Positions 34,623 through 43,161 of a stretch of 43,161 bases of DNA are shown one piece after another. The stretch covers positions 1 through 43,161 of the forward strand of contig PBND01000082.1 of assembly GCA_002722845.1 (NCBI GenBank). The letters are read 5' to 3'. The notes beneath the pieces are model-generated. The model made no database searches. It saw only the letters and a list, made by a program, of their open reading frames with translations, and was not told the DNA's origin. Within the stretch, counting starts at the first letter, position 1. Every line of letters begins with the position of its first letter. The DNA is from Myxococcales bacterium (GTDB lineage Bacteria; Myxococcota; UBA4151). Position numbers and translations under genes: made by a program.

Positions 34623-34632
34623 GGTGTTTTCC

Positions 34633-35130
34633 TTAACCACGAATTTCTTCGACGGTCTTACCCCGCCGACGGGCCACCTCATCCGCACTGCGGAGCTGAC
34701 CGATCGCATCCATCGTCGCGCGGATCATGTTGTTCGGGTTGTTGCTGCCGATGCACTTGGTGATGACGTTCTGCACGCCGGCCAACTCCATCACCGCACG
34801 AATCCCACTACCAGCGATCACACCGGTACCAGCGCCCGCAGGACGCAGCATCACCCGACCGGCGCCGGCATGACCAAGGACCTCGTGGGGAATCGTTCCA
34901 TCCTCAATCGGGACGACAACCATATTGCGGCGAGCCCGTTCCGTTCCCTTGCGAATCGCATCAGGCACCTCACGGGCCTTGCCGAGTCCGACCCCCACGT
35001 TCCCCTTGCCATCACCCACGGCAACCAAGGCACTGAAGGCAAAGCGACGGCCACCTTTGACCACCTTCGCCACCCGATTGAGGTGAATCACCTTGTCCTC
35101 GAGGTCCTGCTCACTAATCTGCTTGCTCAT
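34633..35130 (-). CDS. rpsE: 30S ribosomal protein S5
   Basis: 165 residues. [19 protein letters not shown] begins the RNA-binding domain, then [20 protein letters not shown] and [19 protein letters not shown]. Two adjacent ATGs exist (35133 and 35130); AGGAG is better spaced from the second, which I use. Confidence 0.96.
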   Translation of the reverse strand: MSKQISEQDLEDKVIHLNRVAKVVKGGRRFAFSALVAVGDGKGNVGVGLGKAREVPDAIRKGTERARRNMVVVPIEDGTIPHEVLGHAGAGRVMLRPAGAGTGVIAGSGIRAVMELAGVQNVITKCIGSNNPNNMIRATMDAIGQLRSADEVARRRGKTVEEIRG

Positions 35131-35140
35131 CATCGAACTC

Positions 35141-35494
35141 CTAGAACTCGAGCCCGGCAGCGCGGGCTCCCTCGGCGACCGCAGCGATCCGCCCATGATA
35201 AAGGAAACCGTTGCGATCGAAGATGACCTGGTTGACCCCAGCCTTCTTCGCCGCCTCTGCCACCGCTTGGCCGACCGCTTTCGCAGCACCCACCTTGGCG
35301 CCTTCTTCCGACTTCACCGTCAGCGTACTCGCTGAGGCCAGGGTCGAACCGGTCTGGTCATCGATGACCTGTGCGTAAATGTGCTTTGCACTGCGGAACA
35401 CGCAGAGCCGGGGCCGCTCAGCGGTTCCCACCACTCGCCGGCGCACACGACGCTGGCGACGTAATCTTGCTTCTCTTTTGCTTCGCTTGGCCAT
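35141..35494 (-). CDS. rplR: 50S ribosomal protein L18
   Basis: 117 residues, binds 5S r[23 protein letters not shown] and [20 protein letters not shown] are typical. Of two adjacent ATGs, 35494 is better placed after AGGAGG than 35497. Confidence 0.96.
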   Translation of the reverse strand: MAKRSKREARLRRQRRVRRRVVGTAERPRLCVFRSAKHIYAQVIDDQTGSTLASASTLTVKSEEGAKVGAAKAVGQAVAEAAKKAGVNQVIFDRNGFLYHGRIAAVAEGARAAGLEF

Positions 35495-35532
35495 CATAGC
35501 CTCCTGAAATTTCGCCGCATTACGGCGGGCCG

Positions 35533-36093
35533 TTACTTCCCGGCCTTGCCTTCCTTCATCCGGACATACTCACCAACGTAGCGCACGCCCTTGCCCTTGT
35601 AGGGCTCCGGCGGGCGCAGGGCACGGATGGACGCAGCCACCTCACCCACCAACTGGCGATCAATGCCAGTGATCGAGATGTTCCGCTGATCCTTACCGAC
35701 CTCGATCTTAATACCAGCGGGGATGTTAAAAACATCCTCGTGGGAGCGACCGAGATAAAGGACGAGATCCGTCCCTTTGACCTGAGCACGATAGCCAACG
35801 CCCTTGACTTCCAGATCCTTTTGGAAGCCCTTCGAGACGCCATCCACCATGTTCTGCAGCAGGCTGCGAGTCATGCCATGCAAACCGCGGGTCCGTCGGT
35901 CGGAATCGCTAGCGCTCACCAGCAACTTGCCATCTTCCTGAGCGACCGAAATACCTTCAACCACGGTGATCTCAAGGCTTCCCTTGGGTCCCGTGACCTT
36001 CATATCCTGTCCCGAAATCTCGACCGTCACACCTTCGATGAGCGCGACCGGCGACCGACCCACTCGGGAACTGCGTTCAACTGCGTTCGACAT
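35533..36093 (-). CDS. rplF: 50S ribosomal protein L6
   Basis: 186 residues. [18 protein letters not shown] opens the first domain; the end [20 protein letters not shown] is diagnostic. ATG 36093 is preceded by GGAGG. It lies between rpsH and rplR as expected. Confidence 0.96.
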   Translation of the reverse strand: MSNAVERSSRVGRSPVALIEGVTVEISGQDMKVTGPKGSLEITVVEGISVAQEDGKLLVSASDSDRRTRGLHGMTRSLLQNMVDGVSKGFQKDLEVKGVGYRAQVKGTDLVLYLGRSHEDVFNIPAGIKIEVGKDQRNISITGIDRQLVGEVAASIRALRPPEPYKGKGVRYVGEYVRMKEGKAGK

Positions 36094-36103
36094 CTTTGGC
36101 CTC

Positions 36104-36508
36104 CTACCAGATCTCGCAGAGCACCTCGCCACCGATCCCTGCGTTGCGTGCCGACTTCTCGGTCATCACGCCGCTGGAGGTGGAGAGGATTGCGATACCC
36201 AGGCCGTTGCGGACCTTCGGCAAATCGCTATGCCCTACGTAAATACGCCGTCCCGGCTTCGAGATCCGCTTAAGACCATCGATAACGCTGTCCTGCCCGT
36301 CCCACTTGAGACGAATATCGATGCTTCCTTGCGGATTCCCAGCACTCGGGGCCGTCCAGTCGGTACGGCTGATATAGCCCTCCTGCTGAAGGATCTCGGC
36401 GATGGACTTCTTGATTTTGCTACCCGGGATGGTCAGCGAATTATGGCGAGCCATGATCGCGTTTCTAATCCGAGTCAGCATATCGGCGATGGGATCATTA
36501 ATAACCAT
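36104..36508 (-). CDS. rpsH: 30S ribosomal protein S8
   Basis: 134 residues. NDPIADMLTRIRNAIMARH and LSTSSGVMTEKSARNAGIGG are diagnostic. In E. coli S8 represses its own operon; no matching mRNA site was examined here. Confidence 0.97.
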   Translation of the reverse strand: MVINDPIADMLTRIRNAIMARHNSLTIPGSKIKKSIAEILQQEGYISRTDWTAPSAGNPQGSIDIRLKWDGQDSVIDGLKRISKPGRRIYVGHSDLPKVRNGLGIAILSTSSGVMTEKSARNAGIGGEVLCEIW

Positions 36509-36519
36509 GATACCTCCCT

Positions 36520-36705
36520 TTACCAGCTAGCCTTGACCACGCCCGGGATCTCTCCCTTGAGGGCGCGCTCACGGAAACAGCAGCGACACATATCAAACTT
36601 GCGCAGGTAGCCACGGGAGCGACCGCAGATTCGGCAGCGGTTACGGTGCCGAACAGCGAACTTCTGCTTCTTGTCAATGTTGACGAGATCAACCTTCTTG
36701 CTCAC
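36520..36705 (-). CDS. rpsN: 30S ribosomal protein S14, zinc-binding short form
   Basis: 61 residues starting at GTG 36705 with GGAG upstream. Two CxxC pairs (Cys24/27 and Cys40/43) bind zinc: [20 protein letters not shown]. This is the short 'type Z' S14 rather than the ~100-residue zinc-free form. Confidence 0.96.
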   Translation of the reverse strand: MSKKVDLVNIDKKQKFAVRHRNRCRICGRSRGYLRKFDMCRCCFRERALKGEIPGVVKASW

Positions 36706-36714
36706 GGTGTACTC

Positions 36715-37269
36715 CTACTTGCGCAAGGGCATGCCGAGGAGACGAAGGAGCTTACGACCTTCCTCATCCGTCTCGGCGCTGGTAACGATGGTAATGTTCA
36801 TCCCTTTGATCTTGTCGACCTTATCGTAGTCGATCTCCGGGAAGATAATCTGCTCCTTGATGCCCAAGGTGTAGTTCCCTCGACCATCGAAGGCCTTCGC
36901 AGAGAGCCCCCGAAAGTCACGCACCCGCGGCAGCGCCACGTTGATGAGGCGGTCGAGGAACTCCCACATCTTGCGACGACGCAGCGTCACGCTGCAGCCG
37001 ATCGCCATGCCCTCGCGCAGCTTGAAGCCAGCGATGGAGCGCTTCGCCCGAGTCAGCACCGGCCGTTGACCACAAATCGTTGCCAACTCCTCTTGTGCGC
37101 TCTCAAGCACCTTGGTGTTCTTATGCTGGGCCACTTCTCGACCCAGCCCGATGTTCACAACGACTTTCTCGACACCAGGGATCTGATGAACGTTGGCGTA
37201 ACCAAACGTCTCCATCAGGGCCGGCGCGATGTCGTCCTGAAACTTTGTCTTTAACCTTGGATTCTGCAT
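36715..37269 (-). CDS. rplE: 50S ribosomal protein L5
   Basis: 184 residues. [39 protein letters not shown] and [20 protein letters not shown] are family hallmarks; contacts 5S rRNA and P-site tRNA. GGAAGG lies before ATG 37269. A 61-nt gap separates it from rplX. Confidence 0.97.
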   Translation of the reverse strand: MQNPRLKTKFQDDIAPALMETFGYANVHQIPGVEKVVVNIGLGREVAQHKNTKVLESAQEELATICGQRPVLTRAKRSIAGFKLREGMAIGCSVTLRRRKMWEFLDRLINVALPRVRDFRGLSAKAFDGRGNYTLGIKEQIIFPEIDYDKVDKIKGMNITIVTSAETDEEGRKLLRLLGMPLRK

Positions 37270-37330
37270 GTTTCCTTCCTCAGCGTTGGACCGCCCGTTC
37301 CTATGAGGCGACGCCCAGGTTCATTGTTAC

Positions 37331-37660
37331 CTAATCGATCACTGTACCGCCGTGGCGTCTGCCACGAGCTTCCCGCTGCCGCCGTCCCTCATCGGAGGTC
37401 GAGCGACCCACACGAACGCCACCGAGCTCTTCGGTGTAGAACATGACATTGGAAATATCGATCTTGCCCAGCTTCTCCACGATGCCACCGTCCTGGTGCA
37501 GCATGGACCGACCAGGCTTCAGATGACGCTTCTGCGAGCGGACACCTTCGACCCGAATCTTGCCTTCGGCGGGAAAGACCTCAAGCACCTCACCGACGAC
37601 ACCTTTGTCGCTGCCGGTAATCACTTTGACGGTATCGCCTTTATGGATTTTGCGTTTCAT
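37331..37660 (-). CDS. rplX: 50S ribosomal protein L24
   Basis: 109 residues from ATG 37660, better spaced after GGAGG than the adjacent ATG 37663. KIHKGDTVKVITGSDKGVVG is the KOW motif, which starts large-subunit assembly on 23S rRNA. C-terminal tail is Arg/Gly-rich. Confidence 0.95.
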   Translation of the reverse strand: MKRKIHKGDTVKVITGSDKGVVGEVLEVFPAEGKIRVEGVRSQKRHLKPGRSMLHQDGGIVEKLGKIDISNVMFYTEELGGVRVGRSTSDEGRRQREARGRRHGGTVID

Positions 37661-37670
37661 CATGGCCTCC

Positions 37671-38039
37671 TTAAAGCACCTCGGGAGCAAGGGAGACGAT
37701 CTTCATGAAGTTCCGTCCCCGGAGTTCCCGGGCCACCGGCCCGAAGATTCGGGTGCCGATGGGCTCATGTTCTTTGTTCAGGATCACTGCCGAATTGGTA
37801 TCGAAGCGGATCAGGGAACCATCTGGACGATGGATCGGGTAAGCCGTGCGAACCACAACGGCCCGAGTCACCTGCCCCTTCTTCACCCGCCCGTGGGGCT
37901 GAGCTTCTTTCACCGACACCACAATGATGTCGCCCACCGATGCGTAGCGACGCTTGGAGCCGCCGAGCACCTTGAGGCACATGACCTTCTTGGCGCCACT
38001 GTTATCGGCAACATCCAACATGGACTGCATCTGAATCAT
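37671..38039 (-). CDS. rplN: 50S ribosomal protein L14
   Basis: 122 residues, full length. [20 protein letters not shown] and [20 protein letters not shown] are diagnostic. Confidence 0.97.
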   Translation of the reverse strand: MIQMQSMLDVADNSGAKKVMCLKVLGGSKRRYASVGDIIVVSVKEAQPHGRVKKGQVTRAVVVRTAYPIHRPDGSLIRFDTNSAVILNKEHEPIGTRIFGPVARELRGRNFMKIVSLAPEVL

Positions 38040-38063
38040 CGTACTACCTTTCCTGCAGGGCTT

Positions 38064-38321
38064 TTATTGAGCCTTGCGCAGCGTCTCGGCGACTCGCCAC
38101 CGCTTCTTCCGGCTCAAGGGCCGGCATGCGATGATCCGGACCTGGTCACCTTCAGCACAACTGTTGTTCTCATCATGGGCCTGGTACCGCACACGGCGCC
38201 GGACATACTTGCCGTAGACGGGGTGCTTAAAGCTCCGCACCACCTCGACAACGGCGGTCTTGTCCATCTTACTGCTACGCACGGTTCCGATACGAGACCT
38301 TGGATTCGGACGTTCTTTCAT
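38064..38321 (-). CDS. rpsQ: 30S ribosomal protein S17
   Basis: 85 residues from ATG 38321, spaced well from AAGGTGAG; GTG 38330 is a less likely start. RIGTVRSSKMDKTAVVEVVR and HPVYGKYVRRRVRYQAHDE identify the family. Confidence 0.95.
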   Translation of the reverse strand: MKERPNPRSRIGTVRSSKMDKTAVVEVVRSFKHPVYGKYVRRRVRYQAHDENNSCAEGDQVRIIACRPLSRKKRWRVAETLRKAQ

Positions 38322-38341
38322 CTTTCTCACCTTACGAGGGC

Positions 38342-38533
38342 CTAGGAGGCCAGCTTCTCAGACAGAATGGTTTTCACTCGAGCGATCTCACGTCGGGTCC
38401 GGGTCAGACTCGCCGTATCTTGAAGCGCTCCCGCTGCATGATCGAGACGAAGCTGAAAGTAGTTCCGCTCCAACTCCTCGACCCGACCGCTGAGATCTTC
38501 AGTGCTCAACTCACGCAACTCACGACTCTGCAT
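38342..38533 (-). CDS. rpmC: 50S ribosomal protein L29
   Basis: 63 residues, all-helical: RELRELSTEDLSGRVEELER and REIARVKTILSEK. Binds near the exit tunnel. The ATG follows the rplP stop after 2 nt. Confidence 0.95.
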   Translation of the reverse strand: MQSRELRELSTEDLSGRVEELERNYFQLRLDHAAGALQDTASLTRTRREIARVKTILSEKLAS

Positions 38534-38535
38534 GA

Positions 38536-38952
38536 CTAAATCTCCTCGTCACGCACGACAAAGCGCGTGGGGATAGGCAACTTGGAGCTCGCCAGGCGCA
38601 TCGCCTCTTTCGCCAACTCACGATCCACACCATCCATTTCGTAAAGCATGGAACCGGCTTTGACCTGGGCAACCCAGTGATCGACACCGCCCTTACCTTT
38701 ACCCATTCGAACCTCGAGGGGCTTCTTGGTGATGGCCCGGTCCGGAAAGACCCGGATCCAGATGTTACCCTGACGCTTAATGTGGCGGGTCATGGCAATA
38801 CGAGCAGCCTCAATTTGACGGCTCGTCAGTCGACCGGGCCCCAAGGCCTGCAGACCAAACTCACCAAAAGAGACGTTCACGCCACGGGTGGCCCGGCCTT
38901 TGATGCCCAGACGGTGCATCTTACGGTACTTAACTCGCTTCGGAAGCAGCAT
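38536..38952 (-). CDS. rplP: 50S ribosomal protein L16
   Basis: 138 residues. [39 protein letters not shown] and [17 protein letters not shown] are classic. Helps accommodate A-site tRNA. Confidence 0.97.
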   Translation of the reverse strand: MLLPKRVKYRKMHRLGIKGRATRGVNVSFGEFGLQALGPGRLTSRQIEAARIAMTRHIKRQGNIWIRVFPDRAITKKPLEVRMGKGKGGVDHWVAQVKAGSMLYEMDGVDRELAKEAMRLASSKLPIPTRFVVRDEEI

Positions 38953-38977
38953 TTTCTTTTCCTCTCTTCCTCAGTCG

Positions 38978-39640
38978 CTAGCGCGCAGCCGGGAACCGAC
39001 GGTCCACGTTGCGCTCGGGAAGAATCTCACCCTTATAAATCCAAACCTTGATGCCGATCGCACCGTAGGTCGTGCGGGCGACATGGGTCCCATAGTCGAT
39101 GTCGGCCCGGAGCGTATGCAGGGGAACACGACCATCGAGGTACCACTCGTAGCGACCCATATCGGCACCGCCGAGGCGACCAGAACAGGCGATCCGGACG
39201 CCCTTGGCGCCGAACTTCATCGTGGTCTGAACGGTGCGCTTCATCGCCCGCCGGAAGGCCACACGAGCCTCTAACTGCCGAGCGATGGACTCAGCAACGA
39301 GCGCTGCGTCTAATTCAGGCCGACGCACTTCGATAATCTTCAAGCTGATCTTGGACTGGGTTAACTTCTGCAGCTTCCCCTCAAGTTCCTCGATCCCAGC
39401 ACCACGCTTACCAATGATGCTGCCCGGGCGGCCGGAGTGGATCAACATCGTAATCCGCTCACGCAGTCGCTCGATTTCAATCCGGCTCACCATGGCGTTC
39501 GGCAGTTCCTTACGAACGTAATCCCGCAGCGCGATGTCCTCGTGGAGCCACTCCGCGTAGTTCTTACCCGCGTACCAGCGGGAGTCGTGATTGGCGACAA
39601 TCCCGAGACGGAAGCCCTTCGGCTGTACCTTCTGACCCAT
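38978..39640 (-). CDS. rpsC: 30S ribosomal protein S3
   Basis: 220 residues with the KH domain ([20 protein letters not shown]) and the C-terminal domain [11 protein letters not shown]-like ([18 protein letters not shown]). Start [14 protein letters not shown] is universal. Lies at the mRNA entry site. Confidence 0.97.
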   Translation of the reverse strand: MGQKVQPKGFRLGIVANHDSRWYAGKNYAEWLHEDIALRDYVRKELPNAMVSRIEIERLRERITMLIHSGRPGSIIGKRGAGIEELEGKLQKLTQSKISLKIIEVRRPELDAALVAESIARQLEARVAFRRAMKRTVQTTMKFGAKGVRIACSGRLGGADMGRYEWYLDGRVPLHTLRADIDYGTHVARTTYGAIGIKVWIYKGEILPERNVDRRFPAAR

Positions 39641-39643
39641 GAC

Positions 39644-40066
39644 TTACTCCCCAGCCTCGGCGGGCTCGCCGAGAATGATGGTGGTGTGACAACTCCGCTT
39701 GCGAATCCGCGTCGCCCGCCCTCGGGCTCGGGGGCGCCAACGACGCATGGTGCGACCTTCATCGACGAAAGCCTCAGCGACCACCATGGACTCCGCATCG
39801 AAGCCCAAGTCATCGGCATTGGCGATGGCCGACCGGAGCAACTTAAGGACAGGCTGGGCCGCACCCTTCTGGCAAAATGCCAGCGTGCGCACGGCGGTGA
39901 CCACGTCCTGACCCCGGATCAAATCCACAACAAGACGGACCTTCCGCGCGCTGGCCGCATGATTGCGCAGCACCGCACGGGGACGTTCCTTTTTCGCTTC
40001 CTTACGAATCCGAGCCCGTTCGCTCTTCTTCGTCCGGCGGGATTCAGCGTTCTTTTCGAGAGCCAT
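39644..40066 (-). CDS. rplV: 50S ribosomal protein L22 with N-terminal extension
   Basis: 140 residues. The core begins at AVLRNHAASARKVRLVVDLI and ends RIRKRSCHTTIILGE, with the exit-tunnel hairpin RRWRPRARGRATR intact. About 30 highly charged residues (EKNAESRRTKKSERARIRKE) precede the core, while E. coli L22 is 110 residues. No alternative start sits nearer the core. Confidence 0.94.
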   Translation of the reverse strand: MALEKNAESRRTKKSERARIRKEAKKERPRAVLRNHAASARKVRLVVDLIRGQDVVTAVRTLAFCQKGAAQPVLKLLRSAIANADDLGFDAESMVVAEAFVDEGRTMRRWRPRARGRATRIRKRSCHTTIILGEPAEAGE

Positions 40067-40079
40067 TGTTCCCTACCCC

Positions 40080-40349
40080 CTAGCGGCGCTTATCGGCCAT
40101 ATGGCCGTGATAAGTGCGGGTGGGCGAAAACTCGCCCAGCTTGTGACCCACCATGTTCTCGGTGACGAACACGGGGACGAACTGCTTGCCGTTATGGACG
40201 GCAAACGTCAGACCAACGAACTCCGGTACGATCATGGAGCGACGGCTCCAAGTCTTAATGACCTTCCGATCACCGGCTTCCTTTGCAACAACCGCCTTCT
40301 TCATCAGATGACCATCGACGAAGGGGCCTTTCTTAAGACTGCGAGGCAT
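40080..40349 (-). CDS. rpsS: 30S ribosomal protein S19
   Basis: 89 residues. [20 protein letters not shown] and [20 protein letters not shown] are diagnostic. Pairs with S13 in the 30S head. Confidence 0.97.
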   Translation of the reverse strand: MPRSLKKGPFVDGHLMKKAVVAKEAGDRKVIKTWSRRSMIVPEFVGLTFAVHNGKQFVPVFVTENMVGHKLGEFSPTRTYHGHMADKRR

Positions 40350-40362
40350 GACTTAACCCCTC

Positions 40363-41184
40363 CTACTTACGACGGCGCACGATGAACTTGTCAGTGCGCT
40401 TGTTTTTACGAGTCTTGTGACCACGGGTGGGAACACCCCACGGCGTGACCGGATGCCGACCACCCGAAGTCCGACCTTCACCACCACCGTGGGGGTGATC
40501 GACCGGGTTCATGGCAACACCACGAACCTTGGGACGACGACCCTTCCAGCGACTGGCACCGGCTTTGCCGACGGTCTGGTTTTCGTGCTGCTGGTTACCG
40601 ACCTGACCAATGGTGGCCTTGCAGGTCATCAGCACCATGCGCTGCTCACCGCTGGGGAGGCGAACCTGAGCGTAACGCCCTTCCTTCGCCATCAACCGGG
40701 CTGCGGTGCCCGCAGAGCGCACCATCTGGCCGCCCTTTCCAGGACGAAGCTCAATGTTATGAATCAAGGTCCCCAGGGGGATCGCCTTGATCGTCAGGTG
40801 GTTGCCGGGAAGGATGTCTGCGCTGTCATCCGAGACCACCATCTGCCCCACTTGAAGGCCGATGGGAGCGAGGATGTAACGCTTCTCGCCGTCCAGATAA
40901 TGCAACAGCGCAATCCGAGCGCTGCGCCCCGGATCGTACTCAATGCCCGCCACCTTGGCAGGGACACCGATTTTCTCGCGACGGAAATCCACCTTGCGCA
41001 AGCGACGCTTGTGACCGCCACCGCGACGACGCACCGTGATTCGCCCGTTGTTATTGCGGCCGCCTTTGGCGCTCCGCTTGACGAGCAAACTCTTCTCGGG
41101 GGTCGACTTGGTAACGTCCGCAAAATCTTCGGTCTTGCGTTGACGTAGGCCCGGACTTGTGGGCCGATAGGTTCTGATGCCCAT
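40363..41184 (-). CDS. rplB: 50S ribosomal protein L2
   Basis: 273 residues from ATG 41184 with GAGGAGG upstream; a GTG two codons earlier overlaps that site and is unlikely. [20 protein letters not shown] and the catalytic-centre loop [20 protein letters not shown] are universal. The 115-nt gap before it may hold a control hairpin. Confidence 0.97.
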   Translation of the reverse strand: MGIRTYRPTSPGLRQRKTEDFADVTKSTPEKSLLVKRSAKGGRNNNGRITVRRRGGGHKRRLRKVDFRREKIGVPAKVAGIEYDPGRSARIALLHYLDGEKRYILAPIGLQVGQMVVSDDSADILPGNHLTIKAIPLGTLIHNIELRPGKGGQMVRSAGTAARLMAKEGRYAQVRLPSGEQRMVLMTCKATIGQVGNQQHENQTVGKAGASRWKGRRPKVRGVAMNPVDHPHGGGEGRTSGGRHPVTPWGVPTRGHKTRKNKRTDKFIVRRRK

Positions 41185-41299
41185 TGGCACCTCCTCGTAG
41201 CCTTAGTTCCCCAGCTGGGAGGGGGTTCTCGGCTACCGACGGTATGTTCCCCAGCTCATCCCCAATCCCCAGTAACGGCGAGGATCGGAGCGATCTCTT
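41185..41299 (-). promoter_or_regulatory. rplW-rplB intergenic leader with hairpin, anti-SD and direct repeats
   Basis: The longest gap in the S10 part. In the mRNA, GUAGCC and GGCUAC (41236-41231, 41202-41197) can close a stem just before the rplB Shine-Dalgarno (GGAGG, 41194-41190). Inside it, CCCC can pair with GGGG. Alternatively CCUCC (41222-41218) can pair with the Shine-Dalgarno. The 11-mer AGCTGGGGAAC occurs twice (41256-41246 and 41216-41206), and further GGGG runs precede it. Confidence 0.45.
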
Positions 41300-41620
41300 C
41301 TAGTTCTCTTCCTCGAAGTCCGGGATCTCCTCGACGGGCTCCAGGGCTTCGATGATCTGACCATCCGCCACTCGGACGTAGGCCTTCTTCCAATTCTTTC
41401 GGCGACCGGTCACTCCACCCATTCGCCGGGTCTTACCGCGAACGATGCTCGTCCGAACGTCGATCACCTCGACATCGAAGGCAGCCTTCACGGCGGCGGC
41501 GATTTGCCGCTTGTTGGCGTCGATCGCAACCGCAAAAGTGTAAGTGTCGGTCGAATCGCGGAGAAGCTCAGCCTTCTCGCTGACGATCGGCTTCTCAATC
41601 AGTCGTAGAAGTGCGCTCAT
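41300..41620 (-). CDS. rplW: 50S ribosomal protein L23
   Basis: 106 residues. IEKPIVSEKAELLRDSTDTY and RGKTRRMGGVTGRRKNWKKA are typical; docks trigger factor and SRP at the tunnel exit. The C-terminus has an extra acidic tail (PVEEIPDFEEEN). ATG overlaps the rplD stop. Confidence 0.96.
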   Translation of the reverse strand: MSALLRLIEKPIVSEKAELLRDSTDTYTFAVAIDANKRQIAAAVKAAFDVEVIDVRTSIVRGKTRRMGGVTGRRKNWKKAYVRVADGQIIEALEPVEEIPDFEEEN

Positions 41621-42237
41621 GCGAGCCTCCTTTCCACAGCCTTGAGAGCCTCCTCAGTGACGAGGAGGGTCCCATGATTGAGAACATCTCGAACATTCAG
41701 CCCGATGGCAGGCAGCGTCGTCACACCGGGCAGATTGCGTGCACTGATCGCGACAAAGGCATCTTCGCTCTCGGCGACGATGAGCGTCTTACCACCACCC
41801 AAGGTCTGGAGAATGTCTGCCATGACCCGAGTCTTCGGCTCACTCAACTCGAAGGACTTCACCACCTTGATCTGCTGGGCCTGAGCCTTCTGACTCAAAG
41901 CGGAGCAAAGGGCAGTGCGGCGAACCTTTTTATTGACGGAAAAGCCATAATCCCGAGGCGTCGGACCATGAACCGTGCCACCGCCAACCCAAAGCGGGGA
42001 GCGACTTGAGCCAGCCCGGGCGTTACCCGTACCCTTCTGGCTCCACGGCTTACGACCACCACCACGAACCTCGCCCTTGGTCTTCACCTTGTGCGTGCCA
42101 GCCCGGGCCTTGGCTTCCTGCCAACGAACCACCTCCCAGTGGAGGTGCTCTTTGACCTCAGCGGCGAAGATGCTGTCAGGCGCCTCAGCGCTACCGACCA
42201 CATCCCCGGCGGTGTTGATTACATCGAACTTGGCCAT
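41617..42237 (-). CDS. rplD: 50S ribosomal protein L4
   Basis: 206 residues. The tunnel loop is KTKGEVRGGGRKPWSQKGTG followed by NARAGSSRSPLWVGGG. L4 autoregulates the S10 operon in E. coli. AGGAGG precedes ATG 42237, which lies 9 nt after the rpsJ stop; rplC, usually between them, is missing. Confidence 0.96.
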   Translation of the reverse strand: MAKFDVINTAGDVVGSAEAPDSIFAAEVKEHLHWEVVRWQEAKARAGTHKVKTKGEVRGGGRKPWSQKGTGNARAGSSRSPLWVGGGTVHGPTPRDYGFSVNKKVRRTALCSALSQKAQAQQIKVVKSFELSEPKTRVMADILQTLGGGKTLIVAESEDAFVAISARNLPGVTTLPAIGLNVRDVLNHGTLLVTEEALKAVERRLA

Positions 42238-42246
42238 CTGGGCCTC

Positions 42247-42555
42247 CTAGCTCTTCATCTCGACGTGGACACCCGCAGCCAACTCGAGCTTCATGAGCGC
42301 GTCCAGCGTCTGCTGGGAAGGCTCGAGAATGTCGAGAAGGCGCTTGTGCGTCCGGATTTCGAACTGTTCACGGCTCTTCTTGTTCACATGAGGACTGCGA
42401 AGCACCGTGTAGCGTGAGATACGCGTCGGCAATGGAATAGGTCCGGCAACCTGGGCCCCCGAACGCTGGACTGTGTCCACGATTTCCTGAGTGGACTTGT
42501 CCAAAAGACGAGCATCGTAAGCACGAAGCCGGATGCGAATGCGATTCAAGGCCAT
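42247..42555 (-). CDS. rpsJ: 30S ribosomal protein S10
   Basis: 102 residues. [40 protein letters not shown] and [20 protein letters not shown] are diagnostic. Also the NusB partner in antitermination. It follows tuf by 26 nt. Confidence 0.97.
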   Translation of the reverse strand: MALNRIRIRLRAYDARLLDKSTQEIVDTVQRSGAQVAGPIPLPTRISRYTVLRSPHVNKKSREQFEIRTHKRLLDILEPSQQTLDALMKLELAAGVHVEMKS

Positions 42556-42581
42556 GGTTCTTACCCTCGGTCTCTTCGTAA

Positions 42582-43161
42582 TCAGTCGAGAATCTCAGCC
42601 ACACGACCGGAGCCGATGGTCCGACCACCTTCGCGAATCGCGAACGTGAGACCCTGCTCCATAGCCACTGGGGTGATCAACTCCACCTTAATGCCGATGT
42701 TATCGCCAGGCAGCACCGCACGGGACAGCTGCTCAGCTTCGCCTAGATCATCACCGTTCACCGAGCTGATCCGCTCGATGGTACCGGTCACGTCCGTGGT
42801 ACGGAAGTAGAACTGAGGACGGTAGTTCGCCTTGAAAGGCTTATGACGACCACCCTCGTCCTTGGTCAGCACGTAGACTTCGGCGGTGAAGTGACCGTGA
42901 GGGGTCACCGAACCAGGCGCCACCAAGCACTGACCGCGCTCGATGTCTTCACGCTTGGTGCCACGAAGCAACACACCCACGTTGTCGCCAGCACGACCTT
43001 CGTCGAGCAACTTGCGGAACATTTCAACACCCGTGCAGGTGGTCTTCACGGTTTCCTTGATGCCGACGATTTCGACCTCTTCGGAGACGCGCACGATACC
43101 ACGCTCAACACGACCGGTTGCCACCGTACCACGACCCTGAATCGAGAACACGTCTTCGACG
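42582..43161 (-). CDS. tuf: Elongation factor Tu, C-terminal part (domains 2-3)
   Basis: The last ~193 residues; the GTPase domain lies beyond the right edge. Reads [55 protein letters not shown] and the end [18 protein letters not shown]-Tu carries aminoacyl-tRNA to the ribosome. Placement ahead of rpsJ matches the str/S10 boundary in many bacteria. Confidence 0.98.
   Translation of the reverse strand, partial: VEDVFSIQGRGTVATGRVERGIVRVSEEVEIVGIKETVKTTCTGVEMFRKLLDEGRAGDNVGVLLRGTKREDIERGQCLVAPGSVTPHGHFTAEVYVLTKDEGGRHKPFKANYRPQFYFRTTDVTGTIERISSVNGDDLGEAEQLSRAVLPGDNIGIKVELITPVAMEQGLTFAIREGGRTIGSGRVAEILD

Noticed and set aside
42238-42246. Remnant or pseudogene of rplC
   Set aside because: Only 9 nt exist between rpsJ and rplD, including the rplD ribosome-binding site; there is no room for a remnant.

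Overview
The window reads as a GC-rich chromosome segment from a Myxococcota-type (deltaproteobacterial) bacterium. The evidence is a myxobacterial cysteine-rich repeat lipoprotein, a short ribbon-helix-helix protein of a kind common in Myxococcales, a sigma-region-4-like small regulator, several secreted lipoproteins and GC-biased codon use. No tRNA, rRNA, CRISPR, insertion sequence or prophage is visible, and no convincing hairpin-plus-U-tract terminator was found in any intergenic gap.

Layout. (1) 1-1901, minus: purH-purD, purine biosynthesis (purD cut by the left edge). (2) 2156-5332, plus: a secreted lipoprotein with 18 cysteine-rich repeats and a fibrinogen-like end, then a small sigma-4-like DNA-binding protein. 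(3) 16418-5329, minus: a tight five-gene set with two giant tandem lipoprotein metzincin proteases, a cysteine-rich lipoprotein, a PHP/CpsB-type phosphatase and a UPF0104/LPG-synthase-type membrane protein. (4) 16521-19105, plus, divergent from the proteases: a kelch-propeller lipoprotein translationally coupled to an acidic-repeat protein with a C-terminal membrane anchor. (5) 19123-23274, minus: a 53-residue ribbon-helix-helix protein with its own promoter, preceded by a lipoprotein / LEA-type-2 lipoprotein / outer-membrane barrel set. (6) 23286-25219, plus: an exported HExxH peptidase coupled to a rhomboid protease. (7) 27874-25125, minus: Gly-rich exported protein, membrane coiled-coil protein, RNase D. 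(8) 43161-28040, minus: the tuf/S10/spc/alpha ribosomal protein supercluster running into maf and yggS.

The ribosomal cluster is in classical order from tuf to rplQ with informative exceptions. rplC (L3) is absent between rpsJ and rplD, rpsD (S4) is absent between rpsK and rpoA, and map is absent between adk and infA. The two ribosomal-gene junctions are short and clean. rpsM appears to start at CTG: this is the only NTG codon between an in-frame TAA and the conserved N-terminus, 5 nt after the rpmJ stop. The rplW-rplB gap holds a hairpin whose CCUCC could pair with the rplB Shine-Dalgarno.

The middle of the window (2-27 kb) is best described as a cell-surface and exported-protein region, with seven predicted lipoproteins, three HExxH peptidases, one rhomboid and one outer-membrane barrel. 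Many neighbouring genes overlap by ATGA/GTGA, so they are likely translated as coupled sets. The least explained unit is the protease/lipoprotein/phosphatase/membrane-protein operon with its divergent kelch/acidic-repeat partner.
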